DNA of 64,000 bases, from contig NC_064044.1 of the NCBI RefSeq assembly GCF_932526225.1, positions 12,972,084-13,036,083 on the forward strand. Direction: 5' to 3'. Every line of letters starts with the position of its first letter. The stretch's first letter is position 1. The position numbers were made by a program, and so were the translations under genes. The DNA is from Nematostella vectensis (Eukaryota; Cnidaria; Anthozoa; Actiniaria; Edwardsiidae). Under the pieces are notes generated by a model that had not been told where the DNA came from, did no database searches, and saw only the letters and a list, made by a program, of their open reading frames with translations. This document shows positions 58,951-64,000 of the stretch, one piece after another.

Positions 58951-60369
58951 CAAGTCTTTATAATGAAGTAAATCTTATTCCAGTGACAAGGGTTTCTTTA
59001 GTGACATGATTTCTGAACATTTGCGTGAAAAATTGAAGTTCATTCATCTAAAAATATTGTAAATCAAAGAAAAATAAAGGCTTTCTTGTATTAAAATGCA
59101 TAACATAGACTCTGAGAATGCCTAGGTATTCTATCTCACCGAATTGAAGACAAAAATAACTTAGGAGTCAGCCTGATGAATCTCGGATGAATTCCGAATT
59201 CGCCGTCTCTCCGACGTCTTGCCGTTCAATTATTTATATAACATTTAGATAACTTAACATTAGATAACTTAACAGATACCAGGACACCATCCTACAAGTA
59301 GCATTGTAATCATGAGCTACGAGGAGCAGCTAAAAGGATAAAAACAGGTAGCGAAGGAAGTAAAGAAGTGCAGAGAGGGGAAAAATTGTGAAAATGTACT
59401 AGCTCGCGAGGTACCCATAACCAAATATGGCGCGATGAACCATATATGGATGCTATGATTGACAAGCTCGCGAAATCTAAAAAATAGCTTTCTTGGACGA
59501 CATCATGGGCCACGGGGATTCGTTCTCTTATATCATGGTCTCTTGGTGATTTCCAATAATTAAACGTCATAACGTCTATGTTTTTATTTGTTTTGTTTTC
59601 CATTGGTATGGCACTAATTGTATGGCACTAGTATGTTCTGATTCCTTAAGTGTTTTCAATGGCTTCCGTCGGTCAAGTCTTGAATGAGACTTGAGTGAGA
59701 TTTCGTGATAGGGAGCCTAAGTCCATTTAAAAACGCTAGTGAGGAGGTCCCACGATATTAAAGCCGCAGTAACACTAGAATCACATGGGGACGTGCTTTC
59801 AAAGCAACATATATATACACTAAAGTCTTACATTATTCATACCTTTCCTATTTATGTTTATTTTGGAAACTCTTATTGTTCTGCCACATTGCCTCGATAA
59901 ACATTAAAAGTAAATATTCTGATTATCAGTAGTGTCCGATATTATTATTTTGTCCTTTGTCTAATTATATAATTTTATACATAATTTCCAGTTTCTAATT
60001 ACATAACTTCATACATACTTTCCAGTAGCTAAATACATAGTTTCTCTTGCCTTATTAGGCCTCACTCTATCGATCGTCATGACTTCTATGTTTTTATTTG
60101 TTTTGTTTTCCATTGGTATGGCACAATAATGTTTTTGTTCTAATTCCTCAAGTGTTTTCAATGGCTTCCGTCAGTCAAAGGATGAAATATTGCAATTTCA
60201 CTTTGACAAAGAGTTAGGGGGATCTATGTTTTCAAAGCATTATATATAACATTAGATTTACAACATTTTTGGATGAATGAACTTCAATTCTTCACGCAAA
60301 TGTTCAGAAATCATGTCACTCAAGAAACCCTTGTCACTGGAATAAGATTTACTTCATTATAAAGACTTG
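58951..60369. mobile_element. 1.4-kb unit with 114-bp inverted arms
   Basis: Left arm 58951-59064 and right arm 60256-60369 are inverted copies (caagtctttataatgaagta at the left, tacttcattataaagacttg at the right). The interior has internal direct repeats (tctatgttttt, ttttccattggtatggcac) and no intact ORF. Probably a nested or composite non-autonomous element. Confidence 0.65.
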
Positions 60370-61585
60370 AAATCTTTTATTTGTGAAATACCTGTCTTAA
60401 TAACCACAATATCGGTGTGAATATAATGGTATTAAGTTCTAGATGTATCTTCTTCATAAAAGGGAATTGGAAGAGAATTGTGTTTTGTAAACACAGATTA
60501 ATGATTGATTGTTGTGTTATAGTTTGCGAAACGGCAGTAAAAATTTGATCCCAGAGCCTAAAATCACGCACTCTATGCATTTCAATGTCCCAGAAACGGT
60601 TGATTGGATCCAGCGTACTCTATGGAAGATTATTTTCACAGCATTCGTAAAAAAGGAAGGTATTTTCGGTAAAAAAGATTTCCAAAACAGCCTTCTGTTC
60701 TGCCACAATGCTTCGATAAACATTAAAAGTAAATATTATGATTATCATTGTTCCATAACATTCTTTTGTCCAGTGTCTAATTACATAATTTTACCAATCA
60801 AAGTTAACCGTTTTAAATTTTTCATTTAAAATCGGTGAATTGTTAAAATCGTTGTTTCACCTGTTCTTATTTTACATATAGTGATTCAACAAAAATACCA
60901 CACATCCTCTTGACGGCAATTAGTTCGAGTATCCAAGTCTGTCGGCAAGAAGTTTTTAAAGGCACCACAAAGCGCAAAGAGTTGAGTGAAATGGTTATTT
61001 GTTATTCTCTTGTAGGCCATTCTTTTCCTACTTTAATAACGAGAAATTCTTTTTTTGTTGTTGGACGAAACTTGTTTAGCGCACCCGATGTGTCTGATGC
61101 CGATTATAAGAAATCGCATCAAAGCTGTTTTTTTATTATCATTACTCAGATTTTTGGCGAAAAAAAATCCAATACGCGAATAAGCTTGTTTTTTCTTATC
61201 AGAGGGAGAAGATATTTACCTTCTATCCAATAACAAGATTTAGAAGTTAAAATGGAGACTTCGAGATTTAAAATGACTTGGAACTCAATATTTATGGAGT
61301 TTCACTCCGACAAATATTCAGGAACTTTCACTTTGCCTTCATATATTCGTGTCCTATACTTTAAGGAAAATCCTCTTCTTTCGGTCTGGCAAATTAAACT
61401 AAATCGGTAATTCACCTGGCATAAATGTTTATAGAAACGAGACTAAAGTTTTCGTATCCTGCTTACAAATATTTTGTTTAACCTGGCATAGATGTGTAAA
61501 ACACACCAGAATGCTTTACTTTTTTACCTTGAAATACCATATACGATATATTGAAATATCATGTGTTTATTTCTAGTTCAAGAAT

Positions 61586-63793
61586 ATGGCTCGAGGAAGC
61601 ACTAGCATGTTCGCGTTCGCGCTTTTTACTTTTCTCTTCTACGGATCCCATGCCGCACATCGGCACAATGAGAATCAAAGAGGAGGAAGATTTTCCAAAC
61701 TTAGTGGTAAGTTCAACTCTGTACTGCTTTCCTTAGGGCGTCACTAGTCCATTTTGGTTATCATAACCTCCTAAACAATATTACTTATAATTTGGCAATA
61801 TTAACCAGCGCTACATTAGTACTTGTCGTAGTGTTGTCCTCCCCCCGTCCCACCTCCCCTTAGTAACGCGTCGTGAGCGAGACATCTAGCCGCTAAATTC
61901 AACACAAATTTTCTTTGCAGAATTCGTTTTTTAACGCGAAATAACGCCGTCTATGATAGCTAAAACGACCACTCTGTTAGGGGCCTGCAAAGTAAAGTAG
62001 CCAAGAAAGCATGTTTGCGACGCGAGTCTTATGTTCGTTTAGCTCCTAGATTTCTCGCTCTATTTAGGAATTCTAAATATGACAAATTCTAAATAATGCG
62101 AAAATATATATAGTTATGATGAATTTGCGCAAAAAAATATCGGTTTCTGAACATGGCAGTTATTCAAGCTATTTAGTTCGCCATCACTAAAATGAATATG
62201 AACTGACCAGTCTGACAGAGCAAAAAAATAGCACGAAATTTTCCAATTCTCAATATATAAGCTCAAGATTCCGCATACAAGGAGTTCCTTTGACCAAAAG
62301 CGTAATTCTAAATTTTAAATAAATTTAGAAGATATGGAATTTAGATATTAGCTAGCAAAGTTGACTTAATTTCTGATCAGAGCCCGACTTCTCCCTAAAA
62401 ACAAGGAGAATTCATACTTTGAATATTTGAAAATTGCACTTCAAGCCTCATATCTCAAAGACGAATCCATTAGAAAAAACACTTTTTGATATGGTGTTTA
62501 CATAACATAAGGAACCTCTATGCGAAAATTCAAGCTTACCGAAGTTAACCAGACCTTAGTTTGGGAAAACTTGCCTTTTTTTTTCTCTGTCGACCTGTCT
62601 TCAAGGTCAGGGGGGGGGGGGGGGGGCCGTCAAGCTACGTAGAGACTACCTAAAGAGTGTCAGTGTGTCTCGCACAGAACAAGAGGAGCAAGGTTACGTA
62701 GTAAAGTAAGATGGGGGGAAATCAAAATAATTCTATAACCTAGTAAAACGTTAAATGGAAACACATTACAAAACTTAGAATAAACTAGGAGATCGGGGTC
62801 TTAATAAAAGAAGGCCAATCACGTCGCTGTTTTATGCTCCCGCTAATGGCGAGTCACTTAAAAGTCTATTTCCGTCTTCTAATTTAAGTGAGTAACCGAG
62901 ATATTTTCAATCAAATATATCTTTACCGCACTTCTCCTCCGAAGCTTTCCTAATGCGCCTTTACACTTATGACAAAATCGATAAAGAAATTGACAATAAG
63001 AAATTGAGTCTGGGTATAGTACAAAGGGTAAATACGAGTTAAGAAAAAAGAAACGAAAAAGAAGAACTAGAAATACATGAAAAAAAAATTAAAAAAAGTC
63101 AGATTGTGTTTTGTGCAATTGTATACTATTGTAAGTGTAAATATTTTAGAAAAAAGAACAAAAAGCAAACAATAGGAAGACCAATGTTGTTAGTTATAGT
63201 TTAAGTCGTTAGTGGGTATATTTCTGTAATATTCTTGTACTTTATTTATGTTATTTATGTAATAGTAATGTTGAAGATAAAAATAAAAAAATAATTCAAT
63301 TATTAATAACAAATATCGTTTCCATTTTCATATAAGCTTTCATTACAAAAACGCACATCGTAACAATTCACGAGGGAATCTCGATCTAGAATCGCGAGAA
63401 TTCAATGCGAATAAAAGTTTATAACATGTATACAGTAACTGCTAAATCATGGAGACACAATACTGAGCTTCTACTTTCAAAAACCGAGACAGACATGTCG
63501 GCGCGCTCTCCGCACGAGCCCTCTCGTGATGGCAACATCAATCAATGAACAATACATAAGAGTTACTATATATTTATTTCTTAGGAAAGGCATTGGAGGG
63601 GTTCGTCATCGCCACGCACCACGTGACATCCCCTGTTTGGTGTGGCGCGCAGTGCCTGGAGAACACACAGTGCGCCTCATACAACGTGAAGAATGGTGTC
63701 ACGTGTGAGCTGAACAACGAAACCATGGCAACACAGACCGCGTCTCTCAAGACAGACCAAAAAGCAGACCACTACTACAACGAAGACATTGAG
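61586..63793 (+). CDS. secreted PAN/apple-like protein, 3' end off window
   Basis: Exon 1 is 61586-61706 and exon 2 is 63585-63793; phase 1 joins them. The start MARGSTSMFAFALFTFLF followed by YGSHAAH is a clear signal peptide with likely cleavage after SHA. Exon 2 has a Cys pattern (WCGAQC, C-ASYN, CELNN) typical of PAN/apple modules, which bind proteins or sugars. In cnidarians these often precede EGF, lectin or other extracellular domains. Exon 2 ends in phase 0 at GAG|GTATAG, whose donor lies in the first unit of a 35-bp array. Later exons are beyond 64000, so the full product is unknown. Confidence 0.8.
61707..63584. other. first intron of the PAN gene
   Basis: About 1.9 kb, AT-rich. 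It has a G-run near 62608-62626 and a copy (62805-62890) of the dispersed repeat also at 28697-28790. No exon or RNA gene is recognised. Confidence 0.55.
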
Positions 63794-64000
63794 GTATAGT
63801 TGAATTGTCACGCTAGATAGTACCTGAGGTACAGTTGAATTGTCACGCTAGATAGTACCTGAGGTACAGTTGACTTGTCACGCTAGATAGTACCTGAGGT
63901 ACAGTTGACTTGTCACGCTAGATAGTACCTGAGGTGCAGTTGACTTGTCATGCTAGATAGTACCTGAGGTGCAGTTGACTTGTCATGCTAGATAGTACCT
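63791..64000 (+). repeat. 35-bp tandem array overlapping a splice donor
   Basis: Six units of exactly 35 bp start at 63791, 63826, 63861, 63896, 63931 and 63966. The unit reads gaggtacagttgacttgtca then cgctagatagtacct. The first unit starts with the last exon codon GAG and the donor GTATAG. Every later unit repeats gag|gtacag or gag|gtgcag. The array runs off the window. Confidence 0.95.

Larger units (their letters stand above)
58274..61585. other. repeat-rich spacer after ZRANB3
   Basis: Contains the ZRANB3 3' UTR, a MITE (58481-58640), an inverted-repeat unit (58951-60369) and direct repeats (59565-59700 with 60079-60190; 59880-59990 with 60699-60790). No gene is supported here. Confidence 0.55.

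Overview
The window looks like genomic DNA of an anthozoan cnidarian, most likely a sea anemone (Nematostella-like). This is inferred from vertebrate-like, intron-rich orthologs, a modular collagen/Ig/TLDc gene, a PAN-domain secreted protein and many short inverted-repeat transposons. No database search was possible. Gene models were built by hand from splice sites, reading phase and remembered family motifs. In each large model the exon lengths sum to a clean reading frame.

Layout. (1) 84-12060, minus: mRNA capping enzyme (RNGTT), 16 exons, 3' end beyond the left edge. Its introns hold a 1.4 kb 30-bp minisatellite and several MITEs. (2) 13624-23303, plus, divergent from RNGTT: a predicted type II membrane protein with a collagen-like stalk, five Ig domains and a C-terminal TLDc domain. 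(3) 23640-25015: a decayed Ty3/gypsy-type pol fragment. (4) 25788-28544, minus: a type I membrane protein with EGF-like repeats, duplicated Ser/Thr-rich exons, an autoproteolytic-type SEA domain, a transmembrane helix and an NPEY tail. Its 5' exons were not found. (5) 28.6-30.7 kb: transposon-rich spacer. (6) 30793-58273, plus: ZRANB3 annealing helicase/endonuclease, 21 exons, predicted 1,820 aa, with SNF2 helicase, PIP box, two NZF zinc fingers and a C-terminal HNH domain. (7) Nested antisense in ZRANB3 intron 17: a two-exon ketohexokinase (50888-53075) and a two-exon 89-aa gene lying between long inverted repeats (53.6-55.2 kb). (8) 58.3-61.5 kb: repeat-rich spacer. (9) 61586 to the right edge, plus: the start of a secreted PAN/apple-like protein.

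RNGTT (cap synthesis), ZRANB3 (fork remodelling) and KHK (fructose phosphorylation) are housekeeping genes with no evident shared pathway. The collagen-Ig-TLDc, EGF-SEA and PAN genes are surface or secreted products.

The most unusual feature is structural. In at least four genes, tandem arrays or duplications touch splice junctions, and in several the repeat unit includes the real donor or acceptor plus adjoining exon bases. This produces dozens of decoy splice sites. The clearest case is the ~2 kb array before ZRANB3 exon 12.
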